DNA of 64,000 bases, taken from Persicobacter psychrovividus (GTDB taxonomy: Bacteria; Bacteroidota; Bacteroidia; Cytophagales; Cyclobacteriaceae). Location of the stretch: assembly GCF_036492425.1 (NCBI RefSeq), contig NZ_AP025299.1, positions 62,001-126,000 on the forward strand, given 5' to 3'. Of this stretch, positions 17,301 through 24,590 are shown piece by piece (position 1 is the stretch's first letter; each line of letters begins with the position of its first letter). The position numbers and the translations under genes were made by a program. The notes beneath the pieces are model-generated. The model was not told the DNA's origin. It worked only from the letters and a program-made list of their open reading frames with translations, and searched no databases.

Positions 17301-20300
17301 TTCAGTATCATATAAACTGTAAAGCTTGAAATACCAATGGGTTCCGGCTTTCAGTCCAGTGAGTTTAAAGCTTGTACCGGTAACGTTGGTCGTTTTTGGG
17401 TTGCTGAAGGTCGCCTCATCTGCCCAGGCCAACTGATAGCCGTTGGCATTGGCTTCCGCATCCCAACTTAAATCCATGCTGTTGAAAGTAATATTGCTGA
17501 TGGCCAAATTTGTTGGTGCCACAAGCGCAAGGGTATTCACCGCCTGCGGCTCAGACCATTCAGAATAATGACTGTTGTACCAGCCCCGCACACGGTAGAA
17601 ATAGGCTTTATTTTTCGACAGTTCAGCGAAATCATAGCTGTTGGCGGTACCTACTTTAAAGGTCGGCTCACTGCCTACGCTTGAGGTGGTCCCCATCCAG
17701 ATTTCATATTCTGTTTCATAGCCCATCACCGTCGCCGACCAGTTCGCCCTGAATCCTGCGGCAGTAACAGCGGTAGCCTCATTCACTGCCGGCACTTCAA
17801 GCGCAGGGGTTTTCAGCTGCTCCACAGAAGAATACTGCGAGTAATGATCCCCTACCTTGGCCCTGAACCTTACATGATAAAGCTGATCAGGCGCCAGGCC
17901 GGTAATGGTATGCGCCAAAGATGATGCGCCTAAAGTCATGCGTTGTGGGCTGACAAAAGAGGCCTCCGTAGACCATTCCAGTTCATATTCGGTGGCCAGC
18001 TCTACCGCTTCCCAACTCGCTTGCATGGTATTGTAAGTCGCATCCGCCAGGGCAAGACCTTTAGGCTCTACCAAAATTAAGGTCGATACCCGGATTTCTG
18101 TACTTTTTCCAGACTGCTCCCCTTTATAGTTGGCACGCACACTGAAATAGCGATTGGTGCCCGGACTAAGATCGGCGATGTTATAGGTCGTTGTATTGGC
18201 AGGAATAGCGATTTGCTGTGCGGAGGCGTTATTTACTGTGCTCGACACAAACAGGGTATAGGAAGTTACCGGACTTACGGCATCCCATTCTATGGCCATA
18301 CTGTAAAAATCTACCGACTTTTCACGCAAGTTTTCTGGCGTTGCCAAGTCGATGGTTTCCTGCATCGTTATGGTTGAGAAGGCTGATCTGTTGCCCTCAA
18401 AAACTCCTCGAATTCTGAAATAATAGGCGGTATTTTTCTGCAAACCGCCCAGCGTGTAAGCCGTCGAGTTCAGGTTCAATACATTAACATCGGTATTGAA
18501 ATCGGCATCTGTAGAATATTCCGCTTCATAAACATTGGAATAAGGCACCGCTGTCCAGGCCAAAGAAATCTCATCAGGATTTGTAGATCCTGTCGTGGTA
18601 AACTGTGGTACTTCAAGTGTTCTCGTGCTCACGGGTTGCACCTCAGAAATAGGTGACTGATGCTGCTGATAATGTGCCTGCAACCAGAAATAATAGGTAT
18701 TGGCCGGCTGTAAAGCGCTTACCGTCTGACTCGTTCCAATCACAGGAATAGCGATGGCCTGGCCAATATCATTGGTCGCTGACCAGTACAACGTGTACTT
18801 ATCCGCCTTAAAACCTCCCGCAACAACCTCATGCCACTGAAGCATAATGTTGGTATAGTTGCTTTGCACCACCATTGGCGGTGATGGCTGGCTGTAGAAA
18901 AGAGTTTGTGCAGAAAACTCCTCAGGCGTATCAGAATATTCATTTCCAAAACGGGAATACAGTCTGAAATAGCGATAAGTCGCCGGTTGCAGGTTCTGAA
19001 GCATGTAGGAGTTGACGGACAATTCAAGCACAACAGGCTCGTCGGAATAATCCTCACGCTCATAGATCGCCAGGCGATAGCCCGTAGCATCTGTTACCAC
19101 CTGCCAGCTTGGTTGCATCGAGTTAAAAGTCAGGTCGATGCCCACCAATGTTGGCGAGTTCAGTCCGAGGGTTTGCCCTTGCTCAACCGCTGACCATGCT
19201 GAAGAAAAATGCTTGAACAATCCCTTCACCCGATATTTATAGGTCGTGGCTTTCTGCAGATTTTCTGCCAGAAAAGTGGTTTCGCCCGTAAGGGTTACAT
19301 TCACACTATCAGACCAGTCGCTTTTAGTTGCATATTGCAACAAGTAATCTCCTGCGGCACCCTGACCATGATAATCAACCGGTGACCAGCTGAATTTCAG
19401 TGCGTCAATTGCTTCTTCAGTAGTTTCAAGATCCTGTGGTACCGCTAAATCCGCCGTAGCAAAAGTATAAGCCACAGAATAATCAGAGTAAAACAGTTTT
19501 CCTTCTTCAAAAACTGCGCGGACTTTGAATTTATAACCTTCCCCATTCGGGATCAAATCATTTGGTGTCGTAAAACTGGTGGTTTCTGAATAACCGTAGC
19601 GGAATTCCCCGGCGTCAAAGCGCAGGGTTTCATCAAACAATACCTCAAATCCAACAGGGGCAATATTGTCATACCTGTGCATCCAATCCAGGTGGGCGGT
19701 ATCGTAGCCGTTTTCAGATGCCGGCATATAAGGAGCCCTCAAAACCTCCGTCGCCACAGGATTATCGAGAATAGAAGTCGATCGTGACTCTACCTCTTCA
19801 AAAACACTTACAATTCTTACCTGATACTTTTCGTCGGGTTCCAGTCCTTCAATAAAAGTTTCAGACTCCGTGTCCGCCACTTCTTTGGTTTTCACCGACT
19901 CCTCGCTATCCCCTTCTCTATAATAGTAGATGCGGTATTTGTCGATATGCTCCTTGGGTGTCCATGCGACTTTGAGCTTCGTTAAGTAAACACCTGATAC
20001 GGTGAAATCTGTTGGCGCAGGGACCTGCTCGGTATTGGCCGCAGCATATTCAGAGAAATCACTTTTGGAAGCGTTGTTCAGCTTGTTATTTTTTGCCTGA
20101 ACACGGAACCTGAACTGCTGATCCGCTTTCAGTGCACGGAATACATAGAAGGTATCCGCAACATTTTTTGCCTGCTTAAAAACGGTTTCATCGAGCGAAA
20201 GTAGCTCTACATCGTAATGCGAGGCATACGCTACACCATCCCAGCTGACGGTAATCTCATTTTTCTTATTAACAAACTGTAAGTTACGCGGTGAATGAAA

Positions 20301-21371
20301 CTGTCCGGTGGTTACACTGACAACTTTGGAAGGGTCCGATTGCGTGTAATCATTCTGAACATATACCCGCGCATAATATTTTCTGGGCAACGATTTGGTC
20401 GAAGGGGTCAGGCCATTAACTGTTACCACAGAATCACTGCCCACCTTCAATTCAGTATAATAATGTTCCCCATCCTTGAGGAAATCAGGGCTTGATGATA
20501 CTTCCAAAAAGTAGTTCTTCACCAAAGCGTCATTGTTCCAAACCACACTCATTTGATCCAAGCCCACCTGATCGATATGAATACCAGTAGGTGGGTAAAG
20601 CTCGTTCGTTTTAATAAACTCACGATTATAGGTCGTCGCAGAATCTTTGGAATAAATATAGCTCAGGTCCTTCAAGGGTTCTCCCTGATTGTTATATTCC
20701 TGATATTCATACATAGAGAAAATCCCTATCCTATATTTGGCATCTGAGCGCAGCTCATCTACCAGTAAATTCAGGCTGTCGACCGCTCCGAGGTCTTTTA
20801 CCGTAATCTCTTTTTCAAGTTCAAGCAACTCCGAGTTATCATCTGGGCTGGCATCCCAATAAACTTTCACCAGGTAGTGGGTCGCCCCAGCTGCCGGTGG
20901 CCAATGAAAGCGGATAGAAGAGGAATTATCCGGGCTCAGTGGCGTAACCAAACCAAGTGGCGCTTTCAATTCACCAATAACCACCTCTTCAATTTCAGAA
21001 ACCTGTTTTACCTCGCCTCGCGCTTCGGACTTTACTTCGACGATCACTTCATAAAGCTGCTCAGGTACAAGGTTTACCTTATCTTCAATATTGATAAACG
21101 TTTCATCGCCATTATTTACTGCCCGCCCATTGGCGTTGGAAAAGTCCCCATTGGAGATGACCTTTCTTTCATACTTTACATTATAAGCTCCCGCTCCAAT
21201 GATCCGATCCCAGCTGACATTAATTTCTGTGGATTTATCAGAGGAAAGTGTTACTTCTGGTTTAGGGAAAATAAACTCTGGAGATTCCAGGACACATCCT
21301 ACCATTATGGCCATTGTCAGGGCAATGGCAAAAAAGTAAATCGCTATCCGTCGGGAATTGGTGGAGCGCAT
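11334..21371 (-). CDS. Giant lipoprotein of about 36 fibronectin type III domains
   Basis: A 3345-residue surface or periplasmic lipoprotein. The N terminus has a signal with lipobox MVGC (Cys26). The remainder consists almost wholly of about 36 FN3 domains of roughly 85-95 residues, each with the usual core Trp (e.g. ITLNWAEV, VSW) and the LxPxTxYYFRIRS strand near its end. Domains 14-30 repeat in an A-B-C triplet pattern, and within them six domains are duplicated as a block (see 13534-16733). No catalytic domain or T9SS tail is seen; the protein ends with an FN3 strand. Such a rod would reach on the order of 100 nm if extended (inference). It heads the operon with the TonB receptor and Sia-like genes, so adhesion, aggregation or ligand capture linked to signalling is the most reasonable reading. 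Confidence 0.88.
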   Translation of the reverse strand: MRSTNSRRIAIYFFAIALTMAIMVGCVLESPEFIFPKPEVTLSSDKSTEINVSWDRIIGAGAYNVKYERKVISNGDFSNANGRAVNNGDETFINIEDKVNLVPEQLYEVIVEVKSEARGEVKQVSEIEEVVIGELKAPLGLVTPLSPDNSSSIRFHWPPAAGATHYLVKVYWDASPDDNSELLELEKEITVKDLGAVDSLNLLVDELRSDAKYRIGIFSMYEYQEYNNQGEPLKDLSYIYSKDSATTYNREFIKTNELYPPTGIHIDQVGLDQMSVVWNNDALVKNYFLEVSSSPDFLKDGEHYYTELKVGSDSVVTVNGLTPSTKSLPRKYYARVYVQNDYTQSDPSKVVSVTTGQFHSPRNLQFVNKKNEITVSWDGVAYASHYDVELLSLDETVFKQAKNVADTFYVFRALKADQQFRFRVQAKNNKLNNASKSDFSEYAAANTEQVPAPTDFTVSGVYLTKLKVAWTPKEHIDKYRIYYYREGDSEESVKTKEVADTESETFIEGLEPDEKYQVRIVSVFEEVESRSTSILDNPVATEVLRAPYMPASENGYDTAHLDWMHRYDNIAPVGFEVLFDETLRFDAGEFRYGYSETTSFTTPNDLIPNGEGYKFKVRAVFEEGKLFYSDYSVAYTFATADLAVPQDLETTEEAIDALKFSWSPVDYHGQGAAGDYLLQYATKSDWSDSVNVTLTGETTFLAENLQKATTYKYRVKGLFKHFSSAWSAVEQGQTLGLNSPTLVGIDLTFNSMQPSWQVVTDATGYRLAIYEREDYSDEPVVLELSVNSYMLQNLQPATYRYFRLYSRFGNEYSDTPEEFSAQTLFYSQPSPPMVVQSNYTNIMLQWHEVVAGGFKADKYTLYWSATNDIGQAIAIPVIGTSQTVSALQPANTYYFWLQAHYQQHQSPISEVQPVSTRTLEVPQFTTTGSTNPDEISLAWTAVPYSNVYEAEYSTDADFNTDVNVLNLNSTAYTLGGLQKNTAYYFRIRGVFEGNRSAFSTITMQETIDLATPENLREKSVDFYSMAIEWDAVSPVTSYTLFVSSTVNNASAQQIAIPANTTTYNIADLSPGTNRYFSVRANYKGEQSGKSTEIRVSTLILVEPKGLALADATYNTMQASWEAVELATEYELEWSTEASFVSPQRMTLGASSLAHTITGLAPDQLYHVRFRAKVGDHYSQYSSVEQLKTPALEVPAVNEATAVTAAGFRANWSATVMGYETEYEIWMGTTSSVGSEPTFKVGTANSYDFAELSKNKAYFYRVRGWYNSHYSEWSEPQAVNTLALVAPTNLAISNITFNSMDLSWDAEANANGYQLAWADEATFSNPKTTNVTGTSFKLTGLKAGTHWYFKLYSLYDTEKSDSFASADASTLDLAKPVMKTSTDVVFSGFTAHWELVENATSYTLQYSEFADFSTASERAIPDGDVGSLALTDLQPAKTYYVRVRAWITDHFSAFSDAENTTTEAIPAPDGLMISSITQDQFTISWLEDDFDEYEINISGGTSRVERAGSSTTYLVSNLERNTVYQVSVSGVYNGSYKVESTEKTVTTKDLLAPTNLAVDGVSFNAIDLSWNIADDAQKYELQYAVDAAFSSDPKTVIVSGSAFKLDNLLPGTKYYFRLRSVYNTQLSDYSAAITATSLALEKPVLTNIDEIDFKSAQANWNAVSNASRYTIEYAIDASFSAATQIEVTDGSLEHVKLEGLMPNTSYHVRMRAWISDHFSAYSEPLDFTTSGMTAPSMVLISTVEQDGFTVSWMGDDFESYELHLSGGSTAVVNVGNNFSYTFTDLQKATDYSVQVYGLYGPVYKAASVVKSTTTEDLLAPEDFSISSVNFNEIHLQWTAAADAQSYELAYATDAAFSDQVLVTAISGTDYSLTSLLPGTTYHFKIRSVYNKVKSSYSSPISGGTDNLATPVVTQLSGQTFNAFTAEWNTVDKATSYTIEYATDNAFTNAGQLTVTAPATSVAIPGLVPNTTYYVRMKAWVDGFATAYSNVLNTTTEQIDAPVIAATVTALPDALSFSWTGDHFESYEVHMTGPGMDETINVGSVNSWSYGSLTHHSSYTFTVSGVYATSYKVSSAAKTATTQKLNTPSGFTAGTADFNKITLNWAEVTNAGAYEIEYADNSGYTSSTLISVNGTSHTLNNLKPGTSYYFRIRSAYNAQRSEFSADLTASTLALEKPVLTTIDNIGFKSAKAHWNEISNASRYTVEFATDASFTAATQVEVADGTITSTDLAGLMPNTPYHVRMRAWISDHFSDYADVKTFTTTNMDAPTALVFSNVTQDAFDVSWTANDFDSYEIHLSGGKDQVINTGGSKSYRISNLELATAYTVKVVGLYGATYTVDGPTDDVTTKGLLAPTGFSVASKDFNNINLTWTAAMDAQQYEIAYSVNADMSDAVVIADLTGTSHSLGNLLPGTMYYFTIRSVYNNVKSDFSAKISGATDAMSTPTITALKDQTFNQFAVEWNKVDLATSYTVEYATDNGFASAGQVVVPDGNLTTVVIPNLLPNTTYYVRMKAWVNEYSTAYSATSDITTSSIAKPAISSPVGSTPDALMISWTGTDFESYEVKVVGGSTNKTMNVGNVNTYTVGSLANNKAYTITVTGIYGSTYRVSSTAEAATTKTLSAPADFAVGTTTFYTIPLSWTANALAGSYEIEYSESGAFSPSTVIAVSGSSHSLENLNPGTTYHFRIRSVYNAEKSDFSTPAITATTETLEKPEISSVTVNSYNDMTVAWPAVSGATSYRVEYSEQSNFTPTEQLTVGSTSANLTGLKPGTLYYIRLKAYISDHFSDYSDQVIATTSAMPVPSLSAATNITVDGFTANWQAIDYGPTDGYILVVNKDGEATQEINVGNVTAYPITGLEQSSTYYYTVKGVHNGHASAERLPKVDVMTSAVLAPAVSSPAETTYTSVKIEWTKNTGNSGEETGFLVKYGLASDLSDASVVNLDGNILTYSVEGLKQNETYYFAVASIIGGQISEYSTTISGTTKEVPVPTGLSLGSETLTEFEVQWDHLAEATEGYILLIAEQSNFSNSTRYNPVVGATSQTVTGLSNNTLYYVKLRAKADGALSKFTASESTTTQALGTVGAPTVSTPDYTSATVSWSAAMNANSYTVQFSEDNSFASYQQLPVGNVTSANLTGLKSATQYWVRIMAVHLTEETVSASNNFTTATLGVPDLSFGTVTESSIAVSWATVTDATGYQLEWAKDINFTTDKQTVTLSENSRVVSGLEDHTTYYFRARALKDGDVVSAYGTPKSQQTNQLPAPTGLAMSADNDNAGDRQVSFGWNAVPGATSYMLRRYDQTGTTLIEEVTISVNNHTFNALPAASTYQFSVVAVGTNESQPSAMILYTTATI
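13534..16733 (-). repeat. Tandem 1.6-kb duplication of six FN3 domains
   Basis: Two blocks of about 1600 bases (approximately 15134-16733 and 13534-15133) encode matching six-domain sets: domains beginning LLAPTNL/KLNTPSGF, LALEKPVLTNID/LALEKPVLTTID, and so on through the PDAL domains. DNA near 14618 and 16217 is almost identical over about 60 bases (starting CACTGAAGTGATCTGAAATC), an offset of 1599 bases or 533 codons, in frame. Confidence 0.75.
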
Positions 21372-22281
21372 GGCAATAGGTTAATGTAAGGTTGAATTCA
21401 GGTTTTCACTAAAAATAATATCAAATAAACGTAATAATTTATAAAATTTCAAAAAAAAGTAGTCAAGTGAATGATAACGATCCCATATTTAAAAATAAAA
21501 TATAGGAAAAGTGTAATTTAATTCAATTGATTAACATTTGAATTTGATCAATTTATTCCGTACAAAAAATTGGGTTTTTAAAGGAATAACGCGCAATTAC
21601 GCTGTTAAAAGCCTAACTATATAATAGATGTATTGCAACAATCAACAACGCCTATAATTTACGATCCCGATATATTACATTAAATTAAAATTAAATCCAT
21701 TGTTGCTTTTTCTACCCAGTTTCAGACAAAATGAAAATATCGACTTTATTCATCATTCCATTACGGAATTACTTTCATTTTTTTATGACCCTACTTTTGT
21801 AACCGTCATGTTGCCCTAACACCTGCACACCAAAGAAATCCTCAGGAACCACTGATAATAATATATACCCATAAAACCCCCTTTATTTGCTGAATTAGGG
21901 GGAAAATAAGCATAATAAGGAGCCGTGAAATCTCCTCTAACGCGGCTGCTTTAGTGAGCAAACCACAAACTACCCCCCTTTCTATAACAAATTGTACACA
22001 TCCCTAAACCACAGATTGAAAAAATATCCTCGATTTCCTATCGGGATACTGCTGAGGAAAAAGGCGATCAAAGTCACCATATTAAAAAACCAATCCTATT
22101 TTTATCTCGCACTATTCACGTGCTATTCGCAGATACTGCCACCTGCTCTATCGATATCAAACCCCATAAAAAAAGGATGTCAATTTAAGTCACATTATCG
22201 ACCGATTTACATCCCTTTTTTATGTAAGAATATCCACAGCAAGCAAGTCATTTCACCCTATTCCCTTAACAAAAAGGGGAA
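21372..22281. other. Gene-less stretch between the FN3 genes
   Basis: About 900 AT-rich bases with no credible gene. It should contain the promoter of the giant FN3 operon; TACGTTTA with a TTTG about 16 bases upstream, near 21431-21460 on the minus strand, is a weak candidate. A possible hairpin (CCCCCT...AGGGGG) lies at 21877-21902, and a better one at 22168-22221. A plus-strand open frame at 21992-22366 runs into the next gene and is rejected. Confidence 0.5.
22168..22221 (-). terminator. Possible terminator after two-FN3 lipoprotein
   Basis: AAAAAAGGATGT and ACATCCCTTTTTT can pair (one bulged C) around a 26-base loop, about 60 bases beyond the stop of the 22282-22935 gene. The long loop makes this uncertain. 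Confidence 0.45.
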
Positions 22282-22935
22282 TTACTGCCCGGGCTCTGTG
22301 AGTACGGCAATGGTATTTTCACTGAATTCAGATTCCCCAGCCTGCCCAATAGCCTTAACCCTATAATAATAAACCTGATTCGGTTGTAAACCCGACACCA
22401 TCGCTGCGTCCCCTTCCACAACAATGCCTGCAAAGTTTTTGAGATAGGCCGATGGCTTACTGAAATCATTACTGGTCGAGATGAATAACTTGTACTCTCT
22501 TATCCCTGCTTCTTTCTGCCAATGCGCCTGAAAACTTTTCGCCATAATAGCAGTGGCTTCCTTCGCCAAAGGAGCGTCAGGGCGGGTGGTCACACTTACC
22601 ACATTGGAAAATGGTGTCGGATTACCATTGTTCACACTCGCACTCACCCGATAGTAATAAGTCTGGTTTGCTTCTAAATTCAGGACTTCCGTAGGGCCTG
22701 CGAGCAAGTCAATATCCTGTGCCATAGCAGAGAAATCATCCGTAGCAGCAACCTGCAAGTGATACGCATTTGCGCCGCTTACCTTATTCCAGTTGGCTTT
22801 AAACTGTCCCGCCGACACAGCAGTCGCTGGTGTGGCCAAAGGGGTGGTCAGGGAACAAGGGTCTTCATTTTTACTGCAGGAAACTAATACCAGCCCGAAA
22901 AACAACATATATAACTTTCTGAACATCATCTTCAA
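22282..22935 (-). CDS. Two-domain FN3 lipoprotein
   Basis: A 217-residue lipoprotein with lipobox LVSC (Cys20) and two FN3 domains (about residues 30-120 and 125-215), each with a domain-ending tyrosine strand (LEANQTYYYRVSASV, LQPNQVYYYRVKAIG). The domains resemble those of the 3345-residue FN3 protein about 900 bases downstream on the same strand, so this may be a short paralogue or a partner. It is flanked by gene-less stretches on both sides and looks monocistronic. Met3 or Met4 could also serve as the start. Function is unknown; it lacks any catalytic domain. Confidence 0.75.
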   Translation of the reverse strand: MKMMFRKLYMLFFGLVLVSCSKNEDPCSLTTPLATPATAVSAGQFKANWNKVSGANAYHLQVAATDDFSAMAQDIDLLAGPTEVLNLEANQTYYYRVSASVNNGNPTPFSNVVSVTTRPDAPLAKEATAIMAKSFQAHWQKEAGIREYKLFISTSNDFSKPSAYLKNFAGIVVEGDAAMVSGLQPNQVYYYRVKAIGQAGESEFSENTIAVLTEPGQ

Positions 22936-23127
22936 TGGGGAATAAATGAATAGTAAAATGACAGCAATTCTTACCTACAAGTTCAAGGATCGTTCCTATT
23001 TTCTGAAAAACGCTTTTTCATTCATAATTTAACCCACTGCTAACCATTTGTTTATCAGTACATCATAAACCAATCGTTTCTCAAATAATACGCCATGCCA
23101 TTCCAATATTTCTTTTTTTAAAGCACA

Positions 23128-23159
23128 AAGGGACTGATGATAGATCACCAGTCCCTTTT
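23128..23159. terminator. Bidirectional hairpin after efflux operon
   Basis: AAAGGGACTG and CAGTCCCTTT form a perfect 10-base-pair stem around a 12-base loop, 32 bases past the stop of the outer-membrane factor gene. A T-rich tail is present on the plus strand only. Confidence 0.65.
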
Positions 23160-23190
23160 ATTTATATTGCTGATATCAGCTCAATCAGTA

Positions 23191-24588
23191 TCAACGAACG
23201 CCACCACCTACCGCACGGTAAAGGTTAATCATGGCGCCATATTTAATATTTTTCAATCTTGCCTCCGACAAAGCGGCCACCAGTTCACTGCGTTGTGCAT
23301 TCAACAATTCCAGATAATTGATCATCCCACTTTCCAACAACAAATTGGACTTACGAACCGCATCCTGATAAGCAACCACAGACTGATGCTTCAGGTCGAT
23401 GCGTTCCTGACTGACCTTTAAATTGATCAGGGCATCGTTCACTTCTCTACCCGCATTCATCACCGATTTTTCATAATCCAAAAGCGCCTTTTTCTCTTCT
23501 GCCGAAGCCGCTTCATATTGTGTTTTCAACTGTCGGCCATTGAATATCGGTGCGGTGACGCCTCCCATCAGGTTGAAGAAAAGGGCTTCAGGACGCATCA
23601 GGTTTCCGAGCTGTTCCGACAGCGTTCCACCGCTTGCGGTAATGGTAAACTTCGGCAACATATTGGCTTTGGCGACATTTTGTAGCTCAAAAGCATTGAT
23701 TACCCGCTGCTCCGCAGCACGGAGATCCGGACGGTGCTGCAATAAATCCACGGGAATGCCCACCGCAAAAGGGGTGTCAAATTGTTGCGCATCAATATTG
23801 CCACGTGCCACCCTGTGGGCAGGCGTACCGAGCAGGGTACAAAATTCATTTTCCAGAATTTTGATTTGCCCTTCGAGTTGGCTTTTGGTTTCTTTGGCAT
23901 CAAAAAGCTGCGCCTCCAACTGCAAAACAGCCACTGCCGTTACCCCAACGGACCCGGCCTCTTTCAGTGCCGTAATCACCCGCACACTCTTGCTTCGGTT
24001 TTCAATATTTTCATTGGTGAGTCGCAACTGCTCATCCAAAGTCATCAGCTGAAAATAAGTACTCGCCACCTGCGCCACCAGCTGCGTAACCACCGCCTGA
24101 TGCAACTCTACCGACTGCATATAGGCCGCACGAAAAGCTTTGTCCTGACTGTTGAGTTTCCCCCAGATATCCGCCTCCCAGGACAGTTTCCCCTCTACCT
24201 GATATCGGGTTCCATAAATGCCACCAAAAGGCACTTCTTTGGAGGTCCCAACACGGGTAACACTCGGCGTAATATTGGCCGTGGGGAAATAGCCCGCTTT
24301 CCCCTGTTTCTGAAAAGCTGCTGCCCGGGCAATATTTTGCAGGGCAATGCGGACATCAAAGTTACTGTCGAGGGCATGTTGAATATGCTTTTGCAGGAGC
24401 GTATCCTGAAAGAATTTCCGCCAGGAAACATCCGCCATATTTGTGCTGTCCTCCGAAGGGGACGCCAAGCGATATGCAGAGGTTTGAACCTGCTGAAGTT
24501 CGGGAGCGGTATATTTTTTTTGCGCCAAACAGGAACAAATGATCGGCACCAAAAGCATCAGGATGCCATTTTTTATAATTTTTTCCAT
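23191..24588 (-). CDS. Outer-membrane efflux lipoprotein, OprM/NodT family
   Basis: The TolC-like channel of a tripartite RND pump. The 465-residue protein has a lipobox (IICSC, Cys20) and two outer-membrane efflux (OEP) repeats of long helices, with the family's DLLQHRPDLRAAEQRV motif around residue 280 and GLxAP-type GGVTAPIFNGRQLKTQY later. Length is typical. It is the last gene of the operon, 2 bases after the RND transporter stop, and forms the outer-membrane exit for substrates delivered by the transporter and membrane-fusion protein. Exported compounds cannot be predicted. Confidence 0.93.
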   Translation of the reverse strand: MEKIIKNGILMLLVPIICSCLAQKKYTAPELQQVQTSAYRLASPSEDSTNMADVSWRKFFQDTLLQKHIQHALDSNFDVRIALQNIARAAAFQKQGKAGYFPTANITPSVTRVGTSKEVPFGGIYGTRYQVEGKLSWEADIWGKLNSQDKAFRAAYMQSVELHQAVVTQLVAQVASTYFQLMTLDEQLRLTNENIENRSKSVRVITALKEAGSVGVTAVAVLQLEAQLFDAKETKSQLEGQIKILENEFCTLLGTPAHRVARGNIDAQQFDTPFAVGIPVDLLQHRPDLRAAEQRVINAFELQNVAKANMLPKFTITASGGTLSEQLGNLMRPEALFFNLMGGVTAPIFNGRQLKTQYEAASAEEKKALLDYEKSVMNAGREVNDALINLKVSQERIDLKHQSVVAYQDAVRKSNLLLESGMINYLELLNAQRSELVAALSEARLKNIKYGAMINLYRAVGGGVR

Positions 24589-24590
24589 GA

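Noticed and set aside
11334-21371. Assembly artefact explaining the repetitive FN3 gene
   Set aside because: The frame is open over 10 kb, domains differ at many positions, and only a six-domain block shows high similarity, so a true gene is more likely.
21992-22366. Plus-strand open frame of 124 codons
   Set aside because: It overlaps the C-terminal coding part of the two-FN3 lipoprotein on the other strand, crosses a hairpin, and its translation has no domain pattern.
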